A stretch of 64,000 nt of DNA from Lachnospiraceae bacterium (lineage in GTDB: Bacteria; Bacillota; Clostridia; Lachnospirales; Lachnospiraceae). Location: positions 88,182 through 152,181 of the forward strand of contig JAAUZE010000003.1 of assembly GCA_014804755.1 (NCBI GenBank). Reading direction: 5' to 3'. The position numbers and the translations under genes were made by a program. Positions within the stretch are counted from its first letter, which is position 1. Each line of letters opens with the position of its first letter. The notes under the pieces were generated by a model that was given only the letters and a program-made list of their open reading frames with translations, was not told where the DNA came from and searched no databases. Below, piece after piece: positions 51,151-59,725 of the stretch.

Positions 51151-51899
51151 AGCGGTTTGCGATAATTTGTAAGATGGAAACGATCCTTTTTTTGCGGGAT
51201 TTTTTCAGTATTTTTTTTACACTGGGATTCCCTGTATCGATGCTTTTGATGTTTGGAAGTATTTACGGAAATGAACCGATGTACCCCGGTGCAGGCATGG
51301 GGGCGATGGAGGCTTGCGTTCCGGCGTATGCCGTCATAGTCATGGGCGTTACGGGCTTGATGGCGTTTCCGCTGACATTAGCAGGGTATAAAGAGAAAAA
51401 AATTTATAAACGGTTTGACGCGACTCCTGCCGGGAAAGGGCAGATCATACTGGCGCAGGTGCTGGTAAACGTAGCCATGACGTTTGCGGGGATTGTGCTT
51501 CTGCTGCTCTTGGGGAAAATCCTGTATCATACACGAATACAGGGCAGCGCCGTTTCGGTTTGTATGAGTCTGGTGATCTGTATTTCTACGATGTTTTCCA
51601 TGGGATTTTTGTTTACCGCCATCGGGCGGGATGCCAAAATCACAAATCTGCTGTGTTATCTGTTTTATTTTGTCATGCTCTTTTTGTCCGGCGCAACCAT
51701 TCCTGACATGCTGTTTCCGGAATCGGTGAAACGTGTCTCCCGATTTTTGCCGATGACGCATGCGGTTGATCTGATGCAGGGAGTTTTCGCGGGGGAAGCT
51801 CTTAGCCTCCATGGGACGGAACTGCTTGTTCTCGGTGGGGTGACGATTCTGTTTACGGTGATGGGGGCAGTATTGTACCGAAAGAAGGACTGGGCGTAG
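51147..51899 (+). CDS. ABC-2 type transporter permease
   Basis: A 250-residue membrane protein with six helices, including the ABC-2 segment FDATPAGKGQIILAQVLVNV, then VAMTFAGIVLLLLLGKILY and YLFYFVMLFLSGATIPDMLF, and ending MGAVLYRKKDWA. Coupled to the ATPase gene. The permease family covers bacteriocin and drug exporters; the substrate is unknown. Confidence 0.88.
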   Translation: MKRFAIICKMETILFLRDFFSIFFTLGFPVSMLLMFGSIYGNEPMYPGAGMGAMEACVPAYAVIVMGVTGLMAFPLTLAGYKEKKIYKRFDATPAGKGQIILAQVLVNVAMTFAGIVLLLLLGKILYHTRIQGSAVSVCMSLVICISTMFSMGFLFTAIGRDAKITNLLCYLFYFVMLFLSGATIPDMLFPESVKRVSRFLPMTHAVDLMQGVFAGEALSLHGTELLVLGGVTILFTVMGAVLYRKKDWA

Positions 51900-52063
51900 G
51901 TTCTGCGATGCATTTTTCACTTCCGGCAAGCGGAGCAGATAATGGAGTGGAATAAGGAAAAAGGAAGTGAAAGCAGAGTGGAATGGAATTGTTTGTGTAT
52001 TTGTGGTAAGATAGAGGTGTTGAACAGCTTACAGACAAACCGGGATTCGAGAGGGTGAGATAC

Positions 52064-52507
52064 ATGAAGAAAGTATTCGTTATCATTGTTGTAACTGTGG
52101 CGCTTTTTTGTTTGTCTGTTTTGATCGCTGCACCAATTGTAAATGATCATGTGGCGAAGAAAACGGCAAAGGAGCTTGCAGATCTGCCGCTTCCGGCTGA
52201 CACGGAATGGATAGAGTCTGTCTATAAGGCAGGAAAATTAGTTGGTAACGGTAACGGAATGCAATATTTCGGAGCAATTCTGATCAAAAGCGAGCTTTCT
52301 TTAGAAGAATTACAAGAATATTATTCAGAATTTGCAGAAAGTGAATGGGAATGTATCGTCGAAAACCAGATAGATACAGAGATAAGGATCGGAGCACATC
52401 CAAGATTGACCTTTCAGTCAGACATAGAAGGAGATCATTATTATATTGTTTATTCCTGGGGAGAGAATCACACGATTTTTCATGAATTAGATATAAGAGG
52501 GCATTAA
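52064..52507 (+). CDS. Membrane-anchored small protein, function unknown
   Basis: A 147-residue protein starting MKKVFVIIVV with one membrane anchor (residues 4-26, no lipobox). The outer domain has repeated acidic/aromatic segments (SELSLEELQEYYSEFAESEW, HPRLTFQSDIEGDHYYIVYS) of alpha/beta type. It is probably an extracytoplasmic sensor-like or adhesion domain. No family recognised. GAGGGTGAG precedes the ATG. Confidence 0.6.
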   Translation: MKKVFVIIVVTVALFCLSVLIAAPIVNDHVAKKTAKELADLPLPADTEWIESVYKAGKLVGNGNGMQYFGAILIKSELSLEELQEYYSEFAESEWECIVENQIDTEIRIGAHPRLTFQSDIEGDHYYIVYSWGENHTIFHELDIRGH

Positions 52508-52539
52508 CGTTTTCGGAAAAGCGGAAACTGACAGGGAGA

Positions 52540-53274
52540 ATGACGGAAATGGCGGATTTTGATGACAGGAATAAAACGCTGCATGTGATCGCAACTATTC
52601 AGACGGAGTTTGTTGAAAAATTTGGTGTGCCCCGTCAGAGCGGACTCGTGGAAGGGCTGCGCGGAGAGATCATATTTGAACCGGAGTATCGGAATGCAGA
52701 GGCGCTTAAGGGCATCGAAGAATATTCACATCTGTGGCTTCTGTGGGGGTTCTCACACAATCAGAGAGAGGGATTTGTGCCGACGGTGCATCCGCCGAGA
52801 CTGGGCGGAAAAGTAAAAAAGGGCGTGTTTGCGACGCGCGCGCCTTTTCGACCGAATGCGATCGGGCTTTCCTGTGTTCGTTTAGAAAAAGTGATATGGG
52901 AAAGCGCTCAAGGTGCAAAGCTGATCGTCGGCGGCGCCGATCTCGTGAGCGGCACGCCGATTTACGATATCAAGCCGTATCTTCCCTATACCGATGCACA
53001 TCCCGAAGCGTCAGGCGGCTTTGGTCAGGCACATTTTGCCTATGAGACGGAAGTGGAGTTTCCGCAAGACCTGCTGGTAAAGCTGCCGGAAGAGAAACGT
53101 GAGACCGCAATCAAGCTGCTGCGCCAGGACCCGCGCGCGGCGTATCAAAAACAGCAGGGCGCGGTATACGGCATGGCTTTTGCGGGCTATGATATCCGCT
53201 TTACGGAAAAAGAGGGAAAGCTCTGCGTCTGTGACGTTGTGGATGCCGCAGGGGGTGCAGAGAAAGTAAAGTAG
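52540..53274 (+). CDS. trmO: tRNA (m6t6A37) methyltransferase TrmO (TsaA-like)
   Basis: A 244-residue protein with the TsaA/TrmO fold: HVIATIQTEFVEKFGVPRQS, GLVEGLRGEIIFEPEYRN, HLWLLWGFSHNQREGFVPTV, HPPRLGGKVKKGVFATRAPF and RPNAIGLSCVRLEKV. The SAM-binding residues typical of TrmO lie in that block; it methylates t6A37 in tRNA-Thr. The ATG at 52540 is very close to GGGAG; an ATG 9 nt later (MADFDD) is equally good. Confidence 0.9.
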   Translation: MTEMADFDDRNKTLHVIATIQTEFVEKFGVPRQSGLVEGLRGEIIFEPEYRNAEALKGIEEYSHLWLLWGFSHNQREGFVPTVHPPRLGGKVKKGVFATRAPFRPNAIGLSCVRLEKVIWESAQGAKLIVGGADLVSGTPIYDIKPYLPYTDAHPEASGGFGQAHFAYETEVEFPQDLLVKLPEEKRETAIKLLRQDPRAAYQKQQGAVYGMAFAGYDIRFTEKEGKLCVCDVVDAAGGAEKVK

Positions 53275-53291
53275 GCAGGGATTATATGTGA

Positions 53292-53657
53292 TCAGCTGCG
53301 CAGCAGCGCAAGCAGACGGTCATATTGTGTATACATGCGCTGTACCCCGTTTTCTAAGATATAGTAATGCCGGATATAAGGAACAAGCAAAACCAGAAGT
53401 GCCGCAAAGAGCACAAATAATCTGGCGTTCATAGAAAAAAACAGCGCAAAAAATGCGGCGAAGGCGAGTATGGCAAACAGGCAGGTCACGATCAGGTGAA
53501 TGAGCCGCTCATGCTGAAAAAACTGTATCTGTGTCAGATGCTCGCGGAGCATATCATCCGTATTCTGCACATCTGATTTTTGCCCTGAACGCGTGCCTTC
53601 CAGCGAGGCAAGAAGTGCATCCATGTCTGCAAGATAATTCTTTAATCTTTTTTCCAT
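53292..53657 (-). CDS. Small membrane protein, function unknown
   Basis: A 121-residue protein with a helical cytoplasmic N-terminus (MEKRLKNYLADMDALLASLE) and two hydrophobic helices (LIHLIVTCLFAILAFAAFFA, LFVLFAALLVLLVPYI). Converges with the trmO gene. No family recognised. Confidence 0.55.
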   Translation of the reverse strand: MEKRLKNYLADMDALLASLEGTRSGQKSDVQNTDDMLREHLTQIQFFQHERLIHLIVTCLFAILAFAAFFALFFSMNARLFVLFAALLVLLVPYIRHYYILENGVQRMYTQYDRLLALLRS

Positions 53658-53760
53658 TGTAAGGTCCTCCCCAAAAGTAATTGTGTATTCGCCGTACGCC
53701 GAATGAGCCGGCGTATTTTTCTCATTATCTTTTTAGAAAAAGAAACGTCGATGAACGCGT

Positions 53761-54963
53761 TTACCGCTCATTGCACACCTGAAAAATATAAAATTTCAGA
53801 TAATACGATTCATCCGCCGCCCAAAGGATCGGGTGATCGCATGCCTGCGTGCGGAATTCGACCTGACGTAAACGCTTATGCGCGCCGTGCGCCGCCTCGC
53901 GGATTGTTTTTGCAAATAACTCAGGCTCCATAAAATGAGAGCACGAACAGGTCGCGAGAAAACCATGGTCGTTTAACAGACGCATGCCGCGCAGATTGAT
54001 CTCCCGATACCCTTTTACCGCATTCCTGACGGAGCTGCGTGATTTCGTAAACGCGGGGGGATCCAGAATAACGACATCATAGCGTTCCCCCTCTGCCTCT
54101 AATTTCGGGAGCAGCTCAAACACATCCGCGCACTGGAAATGAACGCGGTCCTCCAGCCCGTTTAAGCGGGCGTTTTCTTCCGCCTGCAAAATGCCCGTCA
54201 TGGAAGCGTCCACGCCGAGCACGGAGGATGCGCCTGCCATCCCGGCGTTTAAAGCAAAGGAGCCGGTGTGCGTGAAACAGTCGAGCACCCGCTTGCCCGG
54301 ACAGAGCGGGCGGATGGCGCTGCGGTTGTGCTTCTGATCGAGAAAGAACCCGGTCTTCTGCCCATCCTTGACATCCACGAGATACTTCACGCCGTTTTCT
54401 TCAATCTGTACCTTTGTATCAAACGGTGCGCCGATAAAATCCTTTACGCGCGGCATGCCCTCTAACTCGCGCACCTTCGCGTCGCTGCGCTCATAGATGC
54501 CGCGGATGGAGATGCCGTCTTCTTTCAGGACGTTCACAAGAATGTCGAGAAGTTCGCTTTTCATGCGGTCGATGCCGAGCGTCAGCGCTTCGACAACGAG
54601 CACGTCGGAAAATTTATCAATGACAATGCCGGGAAGAAAATCCGCCTCGCCGAACACGACGCGGCAGCAGGAGGTGTCGATCGTCTGCTTTCGGTATTCC
54701 CACGCGTCGCGGATTCTTTTTTCTAAAAAAGCATGATCGATGCGATGCTCTTTTTGGCGTGCCATCAGGCGCACGGTGATCTTGGAGCGGGTATTGATAT
54801 AGCCGTAGCCCATAAAAAATCCGTCAAAATCTTCCACACAGATCAGGTCGCCGTTCTCAAAATCGCCGCGCACGGCGGCAATCTCATTATCATAAATCCA
54901 CATGCCGCCCGCCTTGACCGTGCGGCCCGCACCTTTTTTCAATATCGCGGTTGCGTTTGTCAT
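53761..54963 (-). CDS. RlmI-like 23S rRNA cytosine-C5 methyltransferase
   Basis: A 400-residue protein: N-terminal PUA-like domain (LKKGAGRTVKAGGMWIYDNE, GFFMGYGYINTRSKI), then a Rossmann methyltransferase with VLDCFTHTGSFALNAG (SAM motif I), DPPAFTKSR (motif IV) and a catalytic-type CSCS in FLATCSCSHFMEPEL. Length fits RlmI. GGAGG precedes the ATG. Confidence 0.88.
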   Translation of the reverse strand: MTNATAILKKGAGRTVKAGGMWIYDNEIAAVRGDFENGDLICVEDFDGFFMGYGYINTRSKITVRLMARQKEHRIDHAFLEKRIRDAWEYRKQTIDTSCCRVVFGEADFLPGIVIDKFSDVLVVEALTLGIDRMKSELLDILVNVLKEDGISIRGIYERSDAKVRELEGMPRVKDFIGAPFDTKVQIEENGVKYLVDVKDGQKTGFFLDQKHNRSAIRPLCPGKRVLDCFTHTGSFALNAGMAGASSVLGVDASMTGILQAEENARLNGLEDRVHFQCADVFELLPKLEAEGERYDVVILDPPAFTKSRSSVRNAVKGYREINLRGMRLLNDHGFLATCSCSHFMEPELFAKTIREAAHGAHKRLRQVEFRTQACDHPILWAADESYYLKFYIFQVCNER

Positions 54964-55101
54964 GATACATCCTCCAAATTTTTCCTGTCAGGAAATCTCT
55001 CAGCGCCGAAAGGCTGCAAAGCTTAGTTTACATCCTTTGCCCGCCTTGCTTTGCATCTTATATTTTCAGTATACGACAGCGCGCTAAAAAAAACAATCTT
55101 A

Positions 55102-55130
55102 TTGAAAACAAGGGGTTCTTAGTCTATAAT
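55102..55130 (+). promoter_or_regulatory. Consensus promoter of the zinc-ribbon/membrane cluster
   Basis: TTGAAA (55102-55107) and TATAAT (55125-55130) with exactly 17 bp between; about 50 nt before the first gene of the cluster. Confidence 0.8.
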
Positions 55131-55180
55131 AGAGATGATAAACATAGGATACAGCTATGATAAAACAGGGAGGAAAAAAC

Positions 55181-55609
55181 ATGTTAAAAACAAAATTAGG
55201 AATTTCTATCGCTCTGGTAGGGGCAGCAATGTACTTTTTGGGAGCGATCAGCTTTACTCCGGCAGTACTGCTTGCGGGGTATGTACTGATCGTGGAGCAG
55301 AATGAGTGGTTAAAGAGACAGGCGGCAAAAATGATCGGTGTTGTCGTGGTCTTTGGCTTGTTGAGCATAGCGGTCGGCTGGATTGATGATGTGGTATACA
55401 TGCTCGGTATCATTGTCCGCTGGTTTTCCAAGGATACATATTTATCAGTTCCTGCGAATCTAACAACGCTCTGCCAGTACATCATTACTCTTGCAAAAGA
55501 AGTATTCCTGCTCATGATGGGCTTTATGGCGCTTGGCATGAAGAACGTGAAGCTTGGCGTTGTAGATAAGCAGCTTGACAAGTTTATGGGCAATAACCAG
55601 CAGATGTAA
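55181..55609 (+). CDS. Membrane protein heading the zinc-ribbon cluster, function unknown
   Basis: A 142-residue protein starting MLKTKLGISI with GGGAGGA upstream. Hydrophobic stretches at about residues 6-40, 52-80 and 105-127 (IALVGAAMYFLGAISF, MIGVVVVFGLLSIAVG, VFLLMMGFMALGM). First gene of the cluster with the promoter upstream. The order (membrane protein, zinc-ribbon proteins, TcaA-like protein, SH3 protein) suggests an envelope system. Confidence 0.6.
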   Translation: MLKTKLGISIALVGAAMYFLGAISFTPAVLLAGYVLIVEQNEWLKRQAAKMIGVVVVFGLLSIAVGWIDDVVYMLGIIVRWFSKDTYLSVPANLTTLCQYIITLAKEVFLLMMGFMALGMKNVKLGVVDKQLDKFMGNNQQM

Positions 55610-55653
55610 GTATGAAAAGAGCAGGGCTTTTACCCTGAGAATGGAGAGAAAAT

Positions 55654-56259
55654 ATGGCTTTCTTTGAACAGTTAGGAAAAAAGATCAATGATGCAAGTGA
55701 CAGTTTGAAGCAGAAAACGCAGACCTTTACCGAAGTGAATAGCTTGGAGAAGCAGGTCAATGCGAATCAGTCCGTTGTACAGAATATGTATACGGAAATC
55801 GGACGCGCGTATTACGAGGCACATAAGGGAGATGCGGAGAACGCTTATGCGGATCAATGTCGCGTGATTACGGATGCGTTGAATCAGATCGCGCAGCTTC
55901 AGGATCAGATCCGGATGAAAAAAGGAATTCAGCTTTGCCCGAACTGCGGCGCACAGCTTGCGCCGGGGAGCATGTTCTGTGCAGGATGCGGCGCACAGGT
56001 TGCACAGCCGGCACCTCAGCCGACAAACGGTATGATGCAGCAGCCGGGTAATGCCGTGCCTCAGACACCGGTGCAGCCGACGGGTAACGCGGGGGTGCAG
56101 ACCCCGGTACAGCCGGCGGATAATGCCGCACCACAGGCGCCGGAACAGCCTGCGGATAATCCTGCGCCACAGATGCAGAATACAAGATTTTGCGGTCAAT
56201 GTGGTTCTCAGATTCCGGCGGACAGCGCGTTCTGTCCTGTCTGTGGGCAGAGAATTTGA
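55654..56259 (+). CDS. Zinc-ribbon protein with helical N-domain and Pro/Gln-rich linker
   Basis: A 201-residue protein: helical N-terminus (MAFFEQLGKKINDASDSLKQ, about 1-85), a zinc ribbon LCPNCGAQLAPGSMFCAGCG (about 94-113), a low-complexity linker (repeats of PVQPTGNAG type), and a second ribbon RFCGQCGSQIPADSAFCPVC (C-terminus). No membrane segment. Similar 'two zinc-ribbon' proteins in Lachnospiraceae are of unknown function. The ribbons also occur in the next gene. Confidence 0.65.
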   Translation: MAFFEQLGKKINDASDSLKQKTQTFTEVNSLEKQVNANQSVVQNMYTEIGRAYYEAHKGDAENAYADQCRVITDALNQIAQLQDQIRMKKGIQLCPNCGAQLAPGSMFCAGCGAQVAQPAPQPTNGMMQQPGNAVPQTPVQPTGNAGVQTPVQPADNAAPQAPEQPADNPAPQMQNTRFCGQCGSQIPADSAFCPVCGQRI

Positions 56260-56280
56260 CGGCGATAAGGAGGAAGACGA

Positions 56281-57783
56281 ATGCTTTGTAAGAATTGTGG
56301 AGCGCAGATTGCAGATAACAGCGTATTCTGTACTAACTGCGGTTTCAGGGTACAGCCTGTGAGTGAAGCGATGCAGCAAAATGCAGCGGTAACGGCGGAG
56401 CAGATGCCGATACAGACAGAGCAGGCAGTACAGGAAAGCATGACGGCAGAGAGTACGGCGCAGGCGGAAGCCGTGCAGGAAAGCGCGGCGGCAGAGAATG
56501 CGGTGCAGGCGGAGCCGATACAGGAAAGCGCGGCAGCAGAGAATACAACGCAGGCGGAAGCCGTGCAGGAAAGCGCGACAGCAGAAAATACAGTGCAGGC
56601 GGAGTCGATACAGGAAAGCGCAGAAGCAGAAAACGGGACACAGGCAGAAAATGCAGCGCAGGAAGGCGCGGTGGATGAGCAGGCTCAACCGAGCGGGGAA
56701 CTGAACGGACAGGCACAGGCGGACGGGCTGCCGGGTGAACAGCCACAGATGAATGGCGTGCCGAACGGGCAGATGCCGAACGGACAGCCGCAGATGAATG
56801 GCGTGCCGAACGGGCAGATGCCGTATGGACAGCCGCAGATGAACGGTGTGCCAAACGGGCAGATGCCGTATGGGCAGCCACAGGCTGGCAGTATGCCGAA
56901 CGGACAGATGCCGTATGGACAGCCGCAGATGAACGGTGTGCCAAACGGGCAGATGCCGTATGGGCAGCCACAGGCTGGCAGTATGCCGAACGGGCAGATG
57001 CCGTATGGACAGCCACAGGCTGGCAGTATGCCGAACGGACAGATGCCATATGGACGGCCGCAGGCGGGCAGTATACCGAACGGCATGCCGTATGGACAGG
57101 CAATGAAGCCGCCGAAGAAGCCGTTTGTTATGCCAGCGGCAGTCAACGTGGCCGGCGGAATCTTAGCAATCGCTGCAGTAGCGGTATTTGTGTGCGTGCT
57201 TTTGTTCGGAAAGCCCGAGGAAAAGAAGTCTGATCTGGTAGTAAGCACACTTGCGATCCCTGCACAGCAGCAGGCAGTGGAAGGCAGCGATTACTTAAAT
57301 ATTGACTTAAGTAACGTGACGTATCAGCTCGAGATTCCGGAGACAGACGGCTACAGAGCAGCGCAGGAGCTTGCGGAGGGCTATATTTTTGCAGATAGTG
57401 ATACACGCTATCTGAGGGAGCCGGATCTGTATACATATTCAAACAGCGAGCTTTGGCATGCATATTTTGAGATTTTAGCGCGTAAAGGTATTGATCTCTC
57501 TGAAATTGATGATGAGGAACATGAGTATTTTCAAAGAAAGAGCTGGTATGACCCGACCATATCACTAATCGATATTCTGATGGAAATGGATGAGGATCAG
57601 GTGGAACGTTATTCCGAAATGATAGAAAATGAGGAAAATCCCGTAGGCGAGATTTTGCTTGATGCAGGTATCTTAAATGAGACGGAAGTCTTTAACATGG
57701 AGCTGATCGAGGAATATCTGACGCTCGGTACGACGACCATGGAAGGACCGGGGGATGCACTCGAGGACATGTTGGAAGAGTAG
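56281..57783 (+). CDS. Zinc-ribbon membrane protein with two sets of 15-residue repeats
   Basis: A 500-residue protein. It begins with a zinc ribbon LCKNCGAQIADNSVFCTNCG (residues 2-21). Residues 61-120 are four Glu/Ala/Gln-rich 15-residue units (QAEAVQESAAAENAV type); residues 157-261 are seven 15-residue units of the type MNGVPNGQMPYGQPQ. A membrane helix follows (about 286-307, VAGGILAIAAVAVFVCVLLF) and then an acidic extracytoplasmic domain of about 180 residues. The ribbon and repeats would face the cytoplasm. Confidence 0.65.
   Translation: MLCKNCGAQIADNSVFCTNCGFRVQPVSEAMQQNAAVTAEQMPIQTEQAVQESMTAESTAQAEAVQESAAAENAVQAEPIQESAAAENTTQAEAVQESATAENTVQAESIQESAEAENGTQAENAAQEGAVDEQAQPSGELNGQAQADGLPGEQPQMNGVPNGQMPNGQPQMNGVPNGQMPYGQPQMNGVPNGQMPYGQPQAGSMPNGQMPYGQPQMNGVPNGQMPYGQPQAGSMPNGQMPYGQPQAGSMPNGQMPYGRPQAGSIPNGMPYGQAMKPPKKPFVMPAAVNVAGGILAIAAVAVFVCVLLFGKPEEKKSDLVVSTLAIPAQQQAVEGSDYLNIDLSNVTYQLEIPETDGYRAAQELAEGYIFADSDTRYLREPDLYTYSNSELWHAYFEILARKGIDLSEIDDEEHEYFQRKSWYDPTISLIDILMEMDEDQVERYSEMIENEENPVGEILLDAGILNETEVFNMELIEEYLTLGTTTMEGPGDALEDMLEE
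56461..56640 (+). repeat. Four 45-nt repeats (QAEAVQESAAAENAV type)
   Basis: Four 45-nt units with 15-residue products; the DNA is less identical than in the second set. They lie in the cytoplasmic half of the 500-residue protein. Confidence 0.75.
56749..57063 (+). repeat. Seven 45-nt repeats (MNGVPNGQMPYGQPQ type)
   Basis: Seven consecutive 45-nt units; two alternating forms (MNGVP and AGSMP) suggest duplication of a two-unit block. High DNA identity means copy number can change. Confidence 0.9.
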
Positions 57784-57882
57784 ATTGCGGGAGCGGGCAG
57801 GGAATGGGACATGCCGTTCCATGTCGGCAGGGTAGTACCGGGTACGACGTTCCCGGAGTTTGAAAGAGAGGATGAAAAGGAC

Positions 57883-59061
57883 ATGTCGGAGAAACAGCAG
57901 AATACGGTGCAGAATCAGGCCGTTCAGAATGAAAAAAAGAATAACCCCCAGCTGCGTTTGATCGTATTTTTGATCGAGCTGATCGTTTTGATCGCGGCAA
58001 TTGTGGGAAGCGTTGTATTGGTGAAAAGCTATAATGATCCAAAGCGGGTTGCGGATAGTTATTTTAACGCGTTAAAGACAGGCGACTATGCGACCGCATA
58101 CAGCTATCTTCAGACGGAGGACGGCATGGAGACGTCTGCGTTCTTAAATGCGGATGTATATGCGTCGGTCATGGAGAAGTACGGATTCGCGGATGAAACA
58201 GCGAATGCTGACGTCAGCATAGAAAAAGGGTATGGCGAGACCTACTATGTGTTGGATGCAGGGAAGGGCACACATGCGATACAAGTGGTGGAGACCGGAA
58301 AAAAGAACTGGTTTTTCTTTCAGGAATATGAGGTGCGCCCGTACGATTTCTATGCTGAGGATGTGTATATCACGGCACCGAAGGTAATGACAGTTTCCGT
58401 CAACGGAGTCGAATTAAACAGTGGCAATTCCACGAGAGATGATCATTCCAATGAGGTGTATCTCAGCGCGTATGAGACTGCATACAAGATTGACAGGATG
58501 TTCGTGGGCGATTACCGGATTCAGGTGAGCGGAGACATTTTTCAGACCTATACCGAGGATGTGACAGTCAATCCGTATTATAATGTATTTATGATGGAAA
58601 TCCCCGTTCTGAAGGAGGGCACTCTTGAGCGGATCGCACAGACGCTGCCGGATACGATCCAAAGCTTATATCAAAGCGCGCTGAACGGCGACGATGCACA
58701 GACTGCGTTTGCGGCGGCAGGACTGCATGAGCCGTCCGAGACCGAGGCTGAACGCTATGAAATCCTGGTGGATGATTTTTACTTGGGCGACGACGGATAC
58801 TTTACAGAGGTCACGTTGTCTGAATTTGAAGCGGATACCTATGGCGGCTATTTTTACTGGGAGACAGGAGAATACCGGTCCAATATCACGATGGATTTTA
58901 ACATTGCATACAGCTATGATATTCTTGACTGGTGGACGGAATCGTATTATGAGTCAAAAGAGAGCGAAGCCTATGGCTATTTTAGCTGTGATCTGATCTA
59001 TCTGGATGGTGAGTGGGTATTGGAAGAGATTTATATCAGTTCCGGTGTATATGCATGGTAG
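57883..59061 (+). CDS. TcaA-like membrane protein with NTF2-like outer domains
   Basis: A 392-residue protein starting MSEKQQNTVQNQ with AAAAGGAC upstream. One membrane helix (about 25-47, LIVFLIELIVLIAAIVGSVV) is followed by extracytoplasmic domains. The stretch DPKRVADSYFNALKTGDYAT, then AYSYLQ, is typical of NTF2-like domains in YvbJ/TcaA proteins, and the C-terminal domain (EILVDDFYLGDDGYFTEVTL) is a second one. No zinc ribbon of its own; the preceding gene supplies ribbons. Probably an envelope sensor or wall-stress protein. Confidence 0.6.
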   Translation: MSEKQQNTVQNQAVQNEKKNNPQLRLIVFLIELIVLIAAIVGSVVLVKSYNDPKRVADSYFNALKTGDYATAYSYLQTEDGMETSAFLNADVYASVMEKYGFADETANADVSIEKGYGETYYVLDAGKGTHAIQVVETGKKNWFFFQEYEVRPYDFYAEDVYITAPKVMTVSVNGVELNSGNSTRDDHSNEVYLSAYETAYKIDRMFVGDYRIQVSGDIFQTYTEDVTVNPYYNVFMMEIPVLKEGTLERIAQTLPDTIQSLYQSALNGDDAQTAFAAAGLHEPSETEAERYEILVDDFYLGDDGYFTEVTLSEFEADTYGGYFYWETGEYRSNITMDFNIAYSYDILDWWTESYYESKESEAYGYFSCDLIYLDGEWVLEEIYISSGVYAW

Positions 59062-59094
59062 GAATGACGGCGCAGAAAGCGGAAAGGAGTGCTT

Positions 59095-59577
59095 ATGAAT
59101 AAAAATACATTGACGGCAATTCTGATGGGATTTGTGATCTGCCTCGGAATTGTGGTGATCTTCCTGAGCGTGAAGCTGAGCATCCGTCCGAAAGCGGAGC
59201 CTGAGCCGGATTTAAGCGCTGCTTCCAATGTGTTTGTGGACAATACGAATCCGACGGATACACCGACGCCGGAGGCGACACCGGAGCCGGTCACGGAACC
59301 GGCGGTGACAACAGTGACGGTGCAGATGGTGCGGACAACGACGTCGGTGAATGTCAGGTCAGAACCTTCTGCAAGCGGAACAAAGCTCGGAACGGTCGTA
59401 AAGGGTTCTGAGTTTGTGATGATCGAGGAAGTCGGCGAAGGGGATAATAAGTGGACCAAGATTGAATACGAGAGCGGCGAGGCTTATATCAAGAGCTCCT
59501 ATTTAGAGCAGTTTGAGAAGGAAGTTGAGGTAACGCCGACACCGGAACCGGAAGACGGCGGCGAACCGACACAATGA
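59095..59577 (+). CDS. Membrane-anchored SH3-domain protein
   Basis: A 160-residue protein: one membrane anchor (residues 5-28), a Pro/Thr/Glu-rich stalk (TPTPEATPEPVTEPAV), and a bacterial SH3 domain (TTSVNVRSEPSASGTKLGTV to AYIKSSYLEQF), usually binding peptidoglycan. It ends with a Thr/Pro/Glu-rich tail. AAAGGAG 4 nt upstream. Last gene of the cluster; a terminator follows. Confidence 0.8.
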   Translation: MNKNTLTAILMGFVICLGIVVIFLSVKLSIRPKAEPEPDLSAASNVFVDNTNPTDTPTPEATPEPVTEPAVTTVTVQMVRTTTSVNVRSEPSASGTKLGTVVKGSEFVMIEEVGEGDNKWTKIEYESGEAYIKSSYLEQFEKEVEVTPTPEPEDGGEPTQ

Positions 59578-59595
59578 TCACAGATGTATGAGACG

Positions 59596-59634
59596 CAAAA
59601 AGAGGTACGGTCTTTAGGACCATACCTCTTTTTG
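59596..59634 (+). terminator. Terminator of the zinc-ribbon cluster
   Basis: CAAAAAGAGGTACGGTC pairs with GACCATACCTCTTTTTG (one mismatch) with a 5-nt loop. It is bidirectional in form; on the plus strand it ends in TTTTT. Confidence 0.9.
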
Positions 59635-59676
59635 TGTGGGAACTCTTTTTTTACCTTATAATAAATTTCGCAGCCA

Positions 59677-59725
59677 AAAGAATTTGCCTATGGCAAATTC
59701 TTTGAAAGAACGCGAAGCGTTCTTT
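59677..59725. repeat. Two adjacent hairpins at the end of the PBP gene
   Basis: AAAGAATTTGCC/GGCAAATTCTTT (59677-59703) and AAAGAACGC-GAA-GCGTTCTTT (59705-59725). The second tip (GCGAAGC) matches the palindromic element at 44030-44147. They lie just outside the stop of the penicillin-binding protein gene and may serve as its terminator or be extragenic repeats. Confidence 0.6.

Noticed and set aside
55672..56688. Long minus-strand ORF (338 codons) opposite the zinc-ribbon genes
   Set aside because: Arg/His/Leu/Cys-rich shadow of the repeat-rich plus-strand genes; no ribosome site.
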